Source of the DNA: Chryseobacterium sp. Bi04
GTDB lineage: Bacteria > Bacteroidota > Bacteroidia > Flavobacteriales > Weeksellaceae
Length of the DNA stretch: 64,000 bases
Direction: 5' to 3'
Assembly: GCF_918698085.1 (NCBI RefSeq)
Contig: NZ_CAKKLP010000011.1
Location: 62,001 to 126,000 of the forward strand
Shown here: positions 35,520 through 44,210 of the stretch, piece by piece
Numbering within the stretch: position 1 is the first letter of the stretch
How the letters are laid out: each line of letters starts with the position of its first letter
Position numbers and translations under genes: made by a program
The notes under the pieces: model-generated
What the model saw: the letters and a program-made list of their open reading frames with translations, nothing else
The model's database searches: none
What the model was told of the DNA's origin: nothing

Positions 35520-36434
35520 TTATTCAATAGAAATTTTCTCTCTGGAACAGTCTATATACAGGCAGTTTTTTAAAAAGATTTTATTACCCAGCATTCCTGT
35601 CATGCCGGAAAACTTCATCAGCATATATTGTATCTGGGAAAATCCTTCTACGTGAGTGACTTCACTTAAAGAAATACTCTTGTTTTTAAAACGGATATTA
35701 AGATTAGTTTCAGCGGTGTAGGTGGTTAAAATATGAGGTCTTGACTGGGCCTTTTCTATGATCACTTTTGAATGAGGTAATTTTAAATCCTGCCAGTTTT
35801 GTTTGTTAGTCAACAGTTCATAGGCACTTGTTCCGGAATCGAACAGAAATTTTTCCTCTTTCCCTTTTAAGATTCCCCGGATAATAATTTTCCTTTTTTT
35901 AAATGTAAAATCTATAAGGTTATTTTTAAATTCGACAGGCTCCCGGGTTATATTGAAGACAATAAAGTTCTTTTTAAAATTAATAACCGTTTTTCTGTCT
36001 TCAAGAATGTCTGCTCCCAGCGTCCCGATTATTTTAATAGAATCTGTTGTATCCGGCTTTTTTCCTGTTGCTAAAATTTTAATGTGATCAGAAGCGATTT
36101 TTGATTTTCCTATATAGAACAAAGATGCAGCTAACTTATTACGGACTGTAATTCCCTTCAAATTCTTTATTGAATGGCTGTAAAATTCTGTACAGGCAGC
36201 TCCGGTATCAAACTGCAGATAATAAATAATAGAATCTTCAGGAAAATGAATGGGTACAAGCAATACAGACTTATTGTTTCCCAGCCAGGTTATCGGAATG
36301 TTTCCACTTTCATTTTCGATTTTTAGATAGTTCTTCTCCGGAGTGAATTTTTGATCAAAATAGAAGTAGCCACCCAATAATAATGCAGCGATGATTCCTA
36401 AAATGATCCCTACAATTTTTTTGATAATTTTCAT
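35520..36434 (-). CDS. Membrane-anchored retropepsin-like aspartyl protease
   Basis: 304 residues with an N-terminal helix (IVGIILGIIAALLLGGYFYF) and two aspartyl-protease-type motifs: YLQFDTGAACTEF near residue 73 and KFLFDSGTSAYELL near residue 195. GTLGADILEDRKTVINF and a matching GMLGNKIFLKNCLYIDC after each motif resemble the flap-distal ILG/D-x-L elements of retropepsin folds. So this looks like a single-chain, two-lobed protease facing the periplasm. Substrate unknown. Confidence 0.7.
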   Translation of the reverse strand: MKIIKKIVGIILGIIAALLLGGYFYFDQKFTPEKNYLKIENESGNIPITWLGNNKSVLLVPIHFPEDSIIYYLQFDTGAACTEFYSHSIKNLKGITVRNKLAASLFYIGKSKIASDHIKILATGKKPDTTDSIKIIGTLGADILEDRKTVINFKKNFIVFNITREPVEFKNNLIDFTFKKRKIIIRGILKGKEEKFLFDSGTSAYELLTNKQNWQDLKLPHSKVIIEKAQSRPHILTTYTAETNLNIRFKNKSISLSEVTHVEGFSQIQYMLMKFSGMTGMLGNKIFLKNCLYIDCSREKISIE

Positions 36435-36520
36435 GTTGTTTTTTGTGCAAGATTCGGAAATACAAATCTCTTTTTACACAAAAACAGGCCGACAGTTTTA
36501 CGACAGTTCTATGATTTTTA

Positions 36521-37063
36521 TTATAAAAAATAGGTTTTCAGCTTGATATGTATATCATGTTTTTTGTTTAAACTGATACCATTACTGATGATGATTAATG
36601 TTTTTACAGAAAGGAACACCATGATAACAATGATGAAAAGTGGAAACCTCAGGGATAAATACTTTTGTATAAACGGACTGATGATTAATGAGACTGAAAA
36701 AATGAATGCCAGTATAATTTGAATGCATACCATGCTTTTTCCCAATTCTTTACTTGTTGAATCCTTTGTTTTATATGTTAAAATGAGGGGTAGGATGACG
36801 CCACCAAAAGGAATGATAAGACCGGATAAGGCTGAAAGGTTAATTACTTTTGCCTTGTGAATATTTTCCAGGTCTCTTGTTTGGATAACAAGATGTTCAG
36901 GATTGGTATTCAATGCCTGGGCAAGGGCTTTTAATGTAAAACCTTTTAATATACTTCCGGCTTCTACTCTTTGAACTGTTCGCAGAGAGAGACCCGATTG
37001 CTCAGCAAGCTCATTTTGGGTCATATTTCTTGTTTCCCTCAACATCTTAACCTGATTTTTCAT
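36521..37063 (-). CDS. XRE-family regulator with C-terminal membrane segments
   Basis: 180 residues. A helix-turn-helix of XRE type fills residues 5-58 (LRETRNMTQNELAEQSGLSL, RTVQRVEAG). Three hydrophobic segments follow (LSGLIIPFGGVILPLILTY, IILAFIFSVSLIISPFI, FPLFIIVIMVFLSV). This HTH plus membrane tail form is common in Bacteroidota. The upstream region contains a TAT trinucleotide repeat. Confidence 0.8.
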   Translation of the reverse strand: MKNQVKMLRETRNMTQNELAEQSGLSLRTVQRVEAGSILKGFTLKALAQALNTNPEHLVIQTRDLENIHKAKVINLSALSGLIIPFGGVILPLILTYKTKDSTSKELGKSMVCIQIILAFIFSVSLIISPFIQKYLSLRFPLFIIVIMVFLSVKTLIIISNGISLNKKHDIHIKLKTYFL

Positions 37064-37208
37064 GATCTATATAATTGTAGATTTTTACAATATTTTGCTA
37101 AAGTAGTGAAAAATGAATATTGATAAGCATTGGGCTGATTACAAAGTGTGTTTTTGTGGAAAACTTGTGGAAAACATATTGGCTGTTTGTGTATAACCTT
37201 CTGTTTCC

Positions 37209-37242
<34 letters not shown>

Positions 37243-37304
37243 TGTAATGAAAATAAAGTAAAATATTGTATGTCAGGTTGTTTTTGGAATGACGTCTAAA
37301 TACG

Positions 37305-37384
37305 AATTGCCGCAGTTTTTTTGCAGGTGCAACATGTAGGATTGAAATCCACATCTTGATAGTACAAAAAATACTGCGGCAATT
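37305..37384. repeat. 12-bp perfect inverted repeat, 80 bases across
   Basis: AATTGCCGCAGT at 37305-37316 and its exact reverse complement at 37373-37384. Located just after the stop of the minus-strand gene at 37404. No T-tract follows on the minus strand, so it is not a plain intrinsic terminator. Confidence 0.75.
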
Positions 37385-37403
37385 GGGGAATATGAAATAG
37401 TTA

Positions 37404-37817
37404 TTAATTTCCTGTTTTGCACATGGCATCCCAGGTTGTCCAGAAATGTGCATTAATAGCACCAATAAATGGATGGGTGCTGTCGGCAACAATACCCACC
37501 ATTGAAGCACAGTTAGAATTGCATCCTATTTCATTGTGGCTTCCGGCCTGAGGAGGAATCTGTCGCCAGGTGCCTGTTGAGCCACTTAATAGTTCTACTT
37601 TAATGTCAAAGATCCCTGAAAGGTTAGGAGTCTGAATTTGTTTGGTAGGATTTTCACTTGAGATAGAATCGCTCCAATTTCCCTGTGAGAATGTTACACG
37701 CCATGTAGTGATCATTGCAGAGGTGTCGTTTTGAGGCGAGATATATACCCAGAACTGAGCACCGCCACCAAGTTGAATCTGGCCGGATGAATTTACGTTT
37801 ACGCTGGTTGTTGTCAT
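37404..37817 (-). CDS. Hypothetical small beta-rich protein
   Basis: 137 residues without signal peptide. Strand-forming, Thr/Ser/Asn-rich N-terminal half (SSGQIQLGGGAQFWVYISPQ, ITTWRVTFSQGNW) and a C-terminal part with Cys in EIGCNSNCASM and a final CKTGN. It has the look of a beta-sandwich domain; no family recognised. Two stop codons in a row (TAATAA) end it, and the same frame stays open for 27 codons afterwards. Confidence 0.55.
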   Translation of the reverse strand: MTTTSVNVNSSGQIQLGGGAQFWVYISPQNDTSAMITTWRVTFSQGNWSDSISSENPTKQIQTPNLSGIFDIKVELLSGSTGTWRQIPPQAGSHNEIGCNSNCASMVGIVADSTHPFIGAINAHFWTTWDAMCKTGN

Positions 37818-37989
37818 GGTAATTTAAGTTTGGTTGGTTATTTCTATTTCAAAGTAACAAAGAAGAAAACGAATGGTGTAGAGTACAAATAACCAATTGT
37901 GACTTTGAGTAGAAATACTTATACATTAAGTGTGTAAACCAGCAAGGCTCTGACTTTCCCAAAGATGTCAGCATAGATTGTCAGGCTGC

Positions 37990-38325
37990 TTACTCCATGT
38001 TCTTTTGAATAAGCTGTAGTATAGCACTATTAAATGAAGGCAGTTGGGTCCCTAATATGTCAAAAAAATCCAGATCTGCATTTTCTACTTCAATGATTGC
38101 TTTCTGCAATATTTTCTCACCGGTAGTTGTTAACCGGACGATTTTTGCTCTTGTGTCAGTTTCATGTTCTTGTCGGGTTAAAAACCCCTTTTCTTCCAAG
38201 GTTCGTAAAACTTTTGACACCATCATTCTATCAGCATTACTCTGTGTGGCAATATCAACCTGGGTAACGGCATCACTTTTTTTTAAGCCAGCCCTATTCA
38301 GGTTTATTGAGCAAACAACAAATTG
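37990..38325 (-). pseudogene. MarR-family regulator, 5'-truncated
   Basis: Read on the minus strand, codons from about 38325 give QFVVCSINLNRAGLKKSDAV then TQVDIATQSNADRMMVSKVL, the recognition helices of a MarR winged helix, continuing to a proper C-terminus at 37990. The first part of the family (about 40 residues with the dimer helix) is missing and a stop stands directly upstream. An internal ATG at 38226 would give only 78 residues without a complete DNA-binding domain. It abuts the dehydrogenase remnant on the opposite strand. Confidence 0.75.
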
Positions 38326-38505
38326 ACCTTATTAAAGTCAAAGAAGCAGGCCAATGGAGATGATCTGAGAGCAATTGCAGACTTAATGTCGAAAAATATC
38401 ATCAGGCCCCATATTGCAAAATTATATCCTTTCACTGAAATGTCAGAAGCTCATACTCAGGTTGAAACCCGGCGGACTGCAGGCAAAGTTGTACTTACAG
38501 TTTAG
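38326..38505 (+). pseudogene. 3' remnant of an MDR (zinc-type) alcohol dehydrogenase
   Basis: About 60 residues equal to the C-terminus of NAD(P)-dependent alcohol/quinone reductases: NGDDLRAIADLMSKNIIRPH, then LYPFTEMSEAHTQVETRRTA and GKVVLTV. The remaining 270 residues are absent. A TTG at 38323 opens the frame but no functional product is expected. It faces the truncated MarR gene head to head, so one deletion probably removed both 5' ends and the shared promoter. Confidence 0.8.
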
Positions 38506-38603
38506 TGGTTATTTATCCAATAAAACAATTTGGATAATCATAATAGGCAATACAATTTTACAAAATTTATATACCTTTATCATAACCAATAATTACTCTT
38601 GTA

Positions 38604-39587
38604 ATGATTTTTGAATTTACAACGGCACCCGGTTTTGACTTTATCAGTTTGTTTGCTAAACAGATAAATGTTTCTGTAAGGGATAATTTGTTGGAGATTC
38701 CCAAGACAATGGGCGAAGGTTATGTCCGCAGAGTGGCGTTTGGCCCGGATTTCAAATTAACAATTCATCGGTATAATTTAAAGGAAGATCTTATTGTAAA
38801 GCGAAACCCTGCCGGGAAGCCCAATAATGTACGTACTATCTTCTTTTATAATAATACGGAAGAACGTGAACTCAAATATTACAGCGAAGAGAATATACCG
38901 TTTGCACAGAGAAATGATGCCTTTGTGCTTTTATCGACTAATGATTTGAAAACAGAGATCCGTTTTCCTGCTGGAAGCGATATTCATTATATGGTTGTAG
39001 GGATTACAAGCGAAAGACTTCACTCAATTCTGTCGATTGAAAAGCCTAACAATACAATAGAAAAGATAGTTGCTGAAGATGCTTCCTTTCTATTCTTTGA
39101 AAATTTTGATGCAGAACTGCAATTGATTTTAAAAAATATAGTGGCTGTTGATATGCATAATTCGTTAAATAATTTTTATGTTCAGATAAAGGTATTAGAA
39201 TTAATGTATTTGCTCTTTAGCAAATTATCAATCAGGGAAAATACCATAGTCAAAAATATAAATAGTAATGACGCAGAGAAGCTTTTGCTGATACGGAATG
39301 AAATTTTAAATGACCTCGGTACACCTCCTATTTTAAATGAGCTGGCTGGTATCGCATCAATGAGTGAAACCAAACTTAAGCAGCTCTTTAAGCAGACCTT
39401 CGGAGATACAATATACAACTATTATCAGCGGGCAAGAATGGAAGAGGCTGCGTTTCTTTTAAAACAGGCGAAACATTCAGTTTCTGAAGTCGGTTATGAA
39501 TTGGGGTTTTCAAATCTGAGTCACTTCAGCAAATTATTTGAGAAGCATTACGGCATTACTCCCAAAAAATTTTCCAATACCAGGTAG
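38604..39587 (+). CDS. AraC-family transcriptional regulator
   Basis: 327 residues. The C-terminal 100 form the AraC/XylS domain: LNELAGIASMSETKLKQLFK is the first helix-turn-helix and VSEVGYELGFSNLSHFSKLF the second, ending YGITPKKF. The N-terminal 220 residues are a ligand/dimer domain without a clear family. It probably controls the neighbouring reductase genes (quinone reductase and old yellow enzyme) on the same strand. Confidence 0.88.
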   Translation: MIFEFTTAPGFDFISLFAKQINVSVRDNLLEIPKTMGEGYVRRVAFGPDFKLTIHRYNLKEDLIVKRNPAGKPNNVRTIFFYNNTEERELKYYSEENIPFAQRNDAFVLLSTNDLKTEIRFPAGSDIHYMVVGITSERLHSILSIEKPNNTIEKIVAEDASFLFFENFDAELQLILKNIVAVDMHNSLNNFYVQIKVLELMYLLFSKLSIRENTIVKNINSNDAEKLLLIRNEILNDLGTPPILNELAGIASMSETKLKQLFKQTFGDTIYNYYQRARMEEAAFLLKQAKHSVSEVGYELGFSNLSHFSKLFEKHYGITPKKFSNTR

Positions 39588-39703
39588 CAACGTATATTTT
39601 TTAGTCTCCTGTATATCTGTCGGATAGAACTATTCTTTTGTCTTTTCTGGTTATTTTAGCCTTGCGATAACTTATACATTTGCTCATATTAATAATGTGA
39701 TCA

Positions 39704-40069
39704 ATGAAAAAGCTATTGACTCCTTTCAGAAAAGTATCATTGCAGCTAAAAAGTCACGTGGTAATGGCTCCGGTGGCTGGAAACAGAGTAATTGGAAATC
39801 TGCCTAATAAAATGATGGCAAATGCAGGGCTTATCATTACTGAAGTATTCCATATTAAAATCCGTAAATATTTAAAAATTGGATCATCTATTGTAATGAA
39901 AGTGCTCCAGAATAATCAGGAATACCTCATTACCATTGGCCGTAGCTTTCTTACGAATCCGGATTTTGCCAACCGCATTAAAAAGTATGTTTCGCTTAAT
40001 GGTGTTGATCTCAATACACTATCTACAGAACCTGAACAGGTTTATATTAATTCTACACTTAATAAATAA
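39704..40069 (+). pseudogene. Internally deleted old-yellow-enzyme remnant
   Basis: 121 residues that read like the two ends of an OYE-family flavin oxidoreductase joined together. The start (KKLLTPFRKVSLQLKSHVVM, APVAGNRVIGNLPNKMMANA, GLIITEVF) matches the N-terminal FMN-barrel strands; the end (IGRSFLTNPDFANRIKKYVS and LNGVDL) matches the C-terminal phosphate-binding and tail segment. The middle of about 220 residues, including the catalytic His pair, is missing, and a piece is also lost between MMA and NAGLIITE. The frame survived, but activity is not expected. Confidence 0.7.
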
Positions 40070-40074
40070 AAATA

Positions 40075-41022
40075 ATGAAAGCAATTCAATACAAAGAATA
40101 TGGAAAATCAGATGTCATTACATATGTTGAAGTTCCAAAACCTGTTATCACAGATGAAAACCAAGTTTTAATACAGGTTAGAGCTGTGGGTGTTAATCCG
40201 ATTGATATGAAAATACGGATGGGCTTTATGAAGACAGCTCGTCCCGTGGAGATGCCATTTATCCCTGGTGGGGAGGCTGCCGGAGTAGTTGTTGCCATCG
40301 GTAGAAATGTTTCAAAATTTAAAATAGGTGATGAAGTTTTTGGGATTACAAAAATGCACGCTTATGCAGAATATGTGACTGCAAATGAAGGCTCTGTTTT
40401 ATTAAAACCTGAGAGCCTGTCCTTTGAAGAGGCTGCGTCACTAAGTGTTAACATGGGTACAGCACAATCAGTTTTATTTGCAGCGGGGAAATTGAAAAAG
40501 GGACAAAAGGTATTGATCCAGGGTGGAGGTGGTTCCGTTGGTGGTGCCATGATCCAAATGGCAAAAGCTTGTGGTGCATTTGTTATTGCCACTGCATCAG
40601 GAAATGGTGTTACGTTGGCAAAAAGTCTTGGTGCGGACGAGGTGATAGATTACAAGCTGCACAATGTTGCCAATAGTGTAAAGGATATAGATCTGGTTGC
40701 AGATACTGCGGGAGGTGAGGCTCAGGTAAAACTCTTTCAGGTTTTAAAGCAAGGGGGAACATTATTGAGTATCGTGATACCGCCATCTCAGGAATTGGCC
40801 GAACAATATAAGGTCAGCGCTGGCTTTGTTGCTTCCGATATAACGGCAGAAACCTTGAAATATGGTATTGATCTTTTAAGCAGAGGGAAGTTCCGGACAA
40901 TCGTTTCCAAAACCTTTCCCCTTAGCGATGCCGCAATTGCCCAGGATTTTTTATCAGCAGGTGGGGTTAATGGAAAGGTTGTACTTACTATTGAACATGA
41001 GCAATACATATTCAGAATATAA
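40075..41022 (+). CDS. NADP-dependent quinone oxidoreductase (MDR superfamily)
   Basis: 315 residues of normal length. MKAIQYKEYGKSDVITYVEV opens the family; PGGEAAGVVVAIG and KIGDEVFG follow, and the nucleotide-binding motif is GGGGSVGGAMIQMAKACGAF. The end (AAIAQDFLSAGGVNGKVVLT) is typical of zinc-free quinone reductases. Soluble. It starts 5 bases after the OYE remnant. The intact copy here parallels the dehydrogenase remnant at 38326. Confidence 0.92.
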   Translation: MKAIQYKEYGKSDVITYVEVPKPVITDENQVLIQVRAVGVNPIDMKIRMGFMKTARPVEMPFIPGGEAAGVVVAIGRNVSKFKIGDEVFGITKMHAYAEYVTANEGSVLLKPESLSFEEAASLSVNMGTAQSVLFAAGKLKKGQKVLIQGGGGSVGGAMIQMAKACGAFVIATASGNGVTLAKSLGADEVIDYKLHNVANSVKDIDLVADTAGGEAQVKLFQVLKQGGTLLSIVIPPSQELAEQYKVSAGFVASDITAETLKYGIDLLSRGKFRTIVSKTFPLSDAAIAQDFLSAGGVNGKVVLTIEHEQYIFRI

Positions 41023-41215
41023 ACAGTAAAAAAATATCGTTGCGGGGGCCCCAGACATGCTGGCAGTCAGATTGTGAAAGAGTTGCTGAAATAAAGGTTG
41101 GGAGGTTACTGCAATGATCCGAACCAATAGTAAAAGGAATAGGCTAATCAAGATCGGATGAAAAATATTTTAGTTGCACAATATAAAGAATCAATAACTT
41201 ATAAATAAAGAAATT

Positions 41216-42295
41216 ATGAAATTATTAGAAAAAGTAAAGCTAGGTAATCAGACGTTGAACAATGCTTTAGCAATGGCACCAATGACAAGAAGCCGTGCGA
41301 ACGTTGAAGGTGTAGTATCAGATCTAACCACTTTATACTATACACAGCGAGCAGGTGCAGGCCTTCTTATAACAGAAGCAGTCAATATTTCTGAACAGGC
41401 AATAGGTAGCCCGCTGACACCGGGACTGTATCACCCTGAGCAAGTAGAAGCATGGAAGAAAGTAACAGCGGCAGTGCACGAAAAAGGAGGGGTGATCTAT
41501 GCCCAGTTGTGGCATACCGGACGTGTTGGGCATTCCGTGGATAAAAACGGTCAGCTTCCTGTTGCTCCTTCAGCTGTAAGTATAAAAGGACAGCAGCACT
41601 TCACGTCTCAAGGAATGAAAGATTATGAAGTACCTCGGGAATTGTCGTTCGAAGAAATCCAACAAATTGTAAAAGATTATGGCCAGGCAGCGAAAAATGC
41701 CATTAAGGCTGGCTTTGATGGAGTAGAGCTGCATGCTGCATTTGGGTATCTGCCTAACCAGTTTTTATCTGAAAGCGCAAATCTCCGAACCGATGAATAC
41801 GGAGGCAGCATTGAAAACAGAAACCGTTTTGTGCTGGAAGTAATGAAAGAACTAGTTCGCGCAATAGGTAGTGGCAAAGTTGGTATTAAACTATCACCGA
41901 CTATTTATTACAATAATATTGAAAATAGTGATCCCCAGGAACAGTTCAAGCCATTAATTGAATCATTAAATGAACTGCCATTGGCTTTTGTTCATTTGAT
42001 GAACGGTATGTTTCCACTAGATAATTATCCAAACTATCCTAAGGATGTTATAGATACATTTGGAAGGATAAGTAAACATCTGATTATTGCAAATGCTGGA
42101 TATGATAAAGAAACCGGTGAAACGGAGCTTAATAAGGGGATAGCTAAAATAATTTCCTATGGTTCATTGTTTCTTGCAAACCCTGATCTGGTCAAAAGGT
42201 TTGAAGTAGGCGCTGGATTCAATCAGCCAGATAAAGCTACTATGTACGGAGGAGAAGAACATGGCTATACGGACTATCCATTTTTGGAAGATTGA
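41216..42295 (+). CDS. Old-yellow-enzyme alkene reductase (NemA-like)
   Basis: 359 residues: FMN barrel from LEKVKLGNQTLNNALAMAPM to GGEEHGYTDYPFLED. Reduces activated C=C bonds using NADPH through FMN. FMN and substrate motifs are present (MTRSRANVEGVVSD, AQLWHTGRVGH, GFDGVELHAAFGYLPNQFLS, YGGSIENRNRF). In the HAAFGY motif the second catalytic position, often His or Asn, is Phe. The phosphate-binding end is SLFLANPDLVKRF. Likely functional, with altered substrate binding. Confidence 0.92.
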   Translation: MKLLEKVKLGNQTLNNALAMAPMTRSRANVEGVVSDLTTLYYTQRAGAGLLITEAVNISEQAIGSPLTPGLYHPEQVEAWKKVTAAVHEKGGVIYAQLWHTGRVGHSVDKNGQLPVAPSAVSIKGQQHFTSQGMKDYEVPRELSFEEIQQIVKDYGQAAKNAIKAGFDGVELHAAFGYLPNQFLSESANLRTDEYGGSIENRNRFVLEVMKELVRAIGSGKVGIKLSPTIYYNNIENSDPQEQFKPLIESLNELPLAFVHLMNGMFPLDNYPNYPKDVIDTFGRISKHLIIANAGYDKETGETELNKGIAKIISYGSLFLANPDLVKRFEVGAGFNQPDKATMYGGEEHGYTDYPFLED

Positions 42296-42423
42296 TCAGT
42301 ATGACGGTATTTCCCTAAGCTTCCAGGTACAATCTTTATTGTGTAGAAATTATGCAAAAAGGATTTAAATATCCATACTTTGTACCCAATAAAGCTAGTA
42401 AAAATAAAAGTATAACTGGAATA

Positions 42424-42455
42424 AAAAAGAAAAAGCGCTGACAATCAGCGCTTTT
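42424..42455 (-). terminator. Original terminator of tRNA-Ser, now stranded
   Basis: On the minus strand: AAAAGCGCTG, ATTGT, CAGCGCTTTT and T-rich sequence. It directly follows the displaced tRNA-Ser 3' fragment and must have ended the tRNA before the element inserted. Confidence 0.8.
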
Positions 42456-42456
42456 C

Positions 42457-42534
42457 TTGCAGAAAGGAAGGGATTCGAACCCTCGATACAGTTACCCGTA
42501 TACTACCTTTCCAGGGTAGCTCCTTCAACCACTC
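42457..42534 (-). repeat. attL: displaced 3' fragment of tRNA-Ser(GGA)
   Basis: Contains the last 75 nucleotides of the tRNA-Ser gene plus 3 bases beyond, identical to the right copy. It lacks the first 12 nucleotides (5' acceptor strand), which are replaced by element sequence, so it cannot be a tRNA. Confidence 0.93.
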
Positions 42535-42579
42535 ATGTTACCTTTAATTAAATGTACTCCTATTTATATGCCTTTTTCT

Positions 42580-42620
42580 TATATTTGTCCAACCCTATAA
42601 TAAAATGGACATTGGACATT
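42580..42620 (+). promoter_or_regulatory. Promoter and possible operator of the RepA-like gene
   Basis: A -7 box TATATTTG at 42580-42587; overlapping it, TGTCCAA (42586-42592) is inverted as TTGGACA (42612-42618), and GGACATT is tandemly repeated at 42607-42620. This could be a self-control site. Lower support for the operator than for the box. Confidence 0.45.
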
Positions 42621-42662
42621 TATGTTCCTGTGTAATTATGTTATTAATTCTATATGTAAATC

Positions 42663-43712
42663 ATGATTGAAACTAATAGTTATTCTGCTTTAAATCTATT
42701 CAATTTTAAACATGAAGAATTACCTAAGCTTTTAGACCCTCTGTTTCCAAAGATTGGGCTTGCTTCTTTAGTTGGTTCTTCTGATACTGGTAAAAGTACT
42801 TTATTAAGACAACTGGCAATCTCTGTCTCATTAGGCTTAGATGAATTCATTGGATATAAGCTCTTCCCCCAGCATCAAAATGTAATTTTCATCAGTACAG
42901 AAGATGATCCAACTTCTACCAGTATTTCAATTAAGAAACCTATTTCAAAAATTATTCAAGATACTGATAAAGATATTAATCTATTAAATCATCTCAGGTT
43001 TATTTTTGAAGTAGACACTAATCTAACAAATCCTGACAATATTTTCAATGTGCTAGAAAAAGACCTGAAAAACAATCCAACAGACTTAATTGTAGTTGAT
43101 GCTTTTACTGATATTTTTAGTGGTGATATTAATTCCAGTACAAAGGTAAGGGAGTTTTTAAACCAGTTTAGTAAAATAGCTAAAACTTACAACTGCCTAA
43201 TTCTCTTTCTTCATCATACAGGAAAGAAAGCCAGTAAATTTTCTGCTTCCAAAGACAATGTATTAGGTTCACAAGCATTTGAAGCTAAAATGAGAGTAGT
43301 TCTTGAACTAAAACCATTTCCAAATGATGAAAATCTAAGAACTCTGACTATTACCAAAGGTAATTATATCTCTTCTAAGCTAAAGAAATACTCTAAAATC
43401 CTTTCTTTTGATGAAGATACTTTACTGTTTTCTGATACTGGTAAGGAGGTTCTAAGTGATTCTATAAGTTCTTTAGCATATACTAATCCTAAGAAGGATT
43501 CCATGCTACCTATTATCCAGAAACTGCATGCTGAGGGTAAATCTGTAAGACAAATAGAAACAGAGCTAAAAAGCCAAGGATATAAAGTAAGTAAATCCTC
43601 AGTATCCAATTATCTCAAAGAACAAAAAAATGCTAACATAATAGAGGAAGAAATTGATAATATTGATTATAGCCAGAATATTGATAATGATGAACCTGTA
43701 ATGTTATTATAG
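42663..43712 (+). CDS. RepA-like AAA ATPase (replicative helicase/initiator type)
   Basis: 349 residues. A RecA/KaiC-type ATPase: Walker A GSSDTGKST at residues 38-46, FISTEDD, the Walker B region DLIVVDAFTDIF, and an LHHTGKK sensor-type motif, as in RepA hexameric helicases and AAA_25 proteins of plasmids and islands. The C-terminal end (VRQIETELKSQGYKVSKSSV) forms a winged-helix-like DNA-binding part. Probably acts in replication or maintenance of the excised element. First gene inside attL. Confidence 0.8.
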   Translation: MIETNSYSALNLFNFKHEELPKLLDPLFPKIGLASLVGSSDTGKSTLLRQLAISVSLGLDEFIGYKLFPQHQNVIFISTEDDPTSTSISIKKPISKIIQDTDKDINLLNHLRFIFEVDTNLTNPDNIFNVLEKDLKNNPTDLIVVDAFTDIFSGDINSSTKVREFLNQFSKIAKTYNCLILFLHHTGKKASKFSASKDNVLGSQAFEAKMRVVLELKPFPNDENLRTLTITKGNYISSKLKKYSKILSFDEDTLLFSDTGKEVLSDSISSLAYTNPKKDSMLPIIQKLHAEGKSVRQIETELKSQGYKVSKSSVSNYLKEQKNANIIEEEIDNIDYSQNIDNDEPVMLL

Positions 43713-44114
43713 GTTTTTTCTTTTCTGATAACTGAGTACAATTCTCTTTTCCTTTTCTGGCTTTTTTAATATCAGATAGTACTTCCCTAAGTACCAGGAG
43801 CAAAAGTAAGTATTGTTAATAAGCTTCTGCTCATAAGCAACTCCTATAAATTGCTCTATCCACACTTTTAATTTAGTATATAAATGAGGTTTGAAATAGT
43901 AGTCTATCTTAGTTAATACATCGGCATTATAATACAGCATTATCTTTTCAACTTTCAAGTCAAATAAATGTTCATGATCTGCCTTATCAAACTCATATAC
44001 TTCATAACAATACTTTTTACAGCAGTATTCCTCTTTATAAAAAAGCTTAAACTCATGTTTACATTGTTCTTCACCAATCCTAAATTTTAGATGCTTATAT
44101 ATCTCATTTTTCAT
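43707..44114 (-). CDS. Hypothetical element protein
   Basis: 135 residues, basic and aromatic (Tyr, Lys, Phe), with a Cys/His cluster near the N-terminus (EEQCKHEFKLF, YCCKKYCYEVYEF, KADHEHLF) that could bind zinc. No family recognised. It converges with the RepA-like gene, the two stops overlapping by 6 bases, and seems to be a single gene. Confidence 0.5.
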   Translation of the reverse strand: MKNEIYKHLKFRIGEEQCKHEFKLFYKEEYCCKKYCYEVYEFDKADHEHLFDLKVEKIMLYYNADVLTKIDYYFKPHLYTKLKVWIEQFIGVAYEQKLINNTYFCSWYLGKYYLILKKPEKEKRIVLSYQKRKNL

Positions 44115-44129
44115 TTGGTTTACAGCTAT

Positions 44130-44156
44130 AAAAAAACCACCTTATTTATGGTGGCT
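44130..44156 (-). terminator. Terminator of the 45040-44211 gene pair
   Basis: On the minus strand: CCACC, a 7-base loop, GGTGG, then TTTTTTTAT, 55 bases after the stop at 44211. Confidence 0.8.
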
Positions 44157-44210
44157 AAATATTAGTTTTATATTACTCTTAACTCATGATAGAATCCCAT
44201 AAGTATTAAT

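Noticed and set aside
42466..42542. Second tRNA-Ser gene at the left end
   Set aside because: It lacks the first 12 nucleotides, so no acceptor stem can form; it is the displaced 3' fragment at attL.
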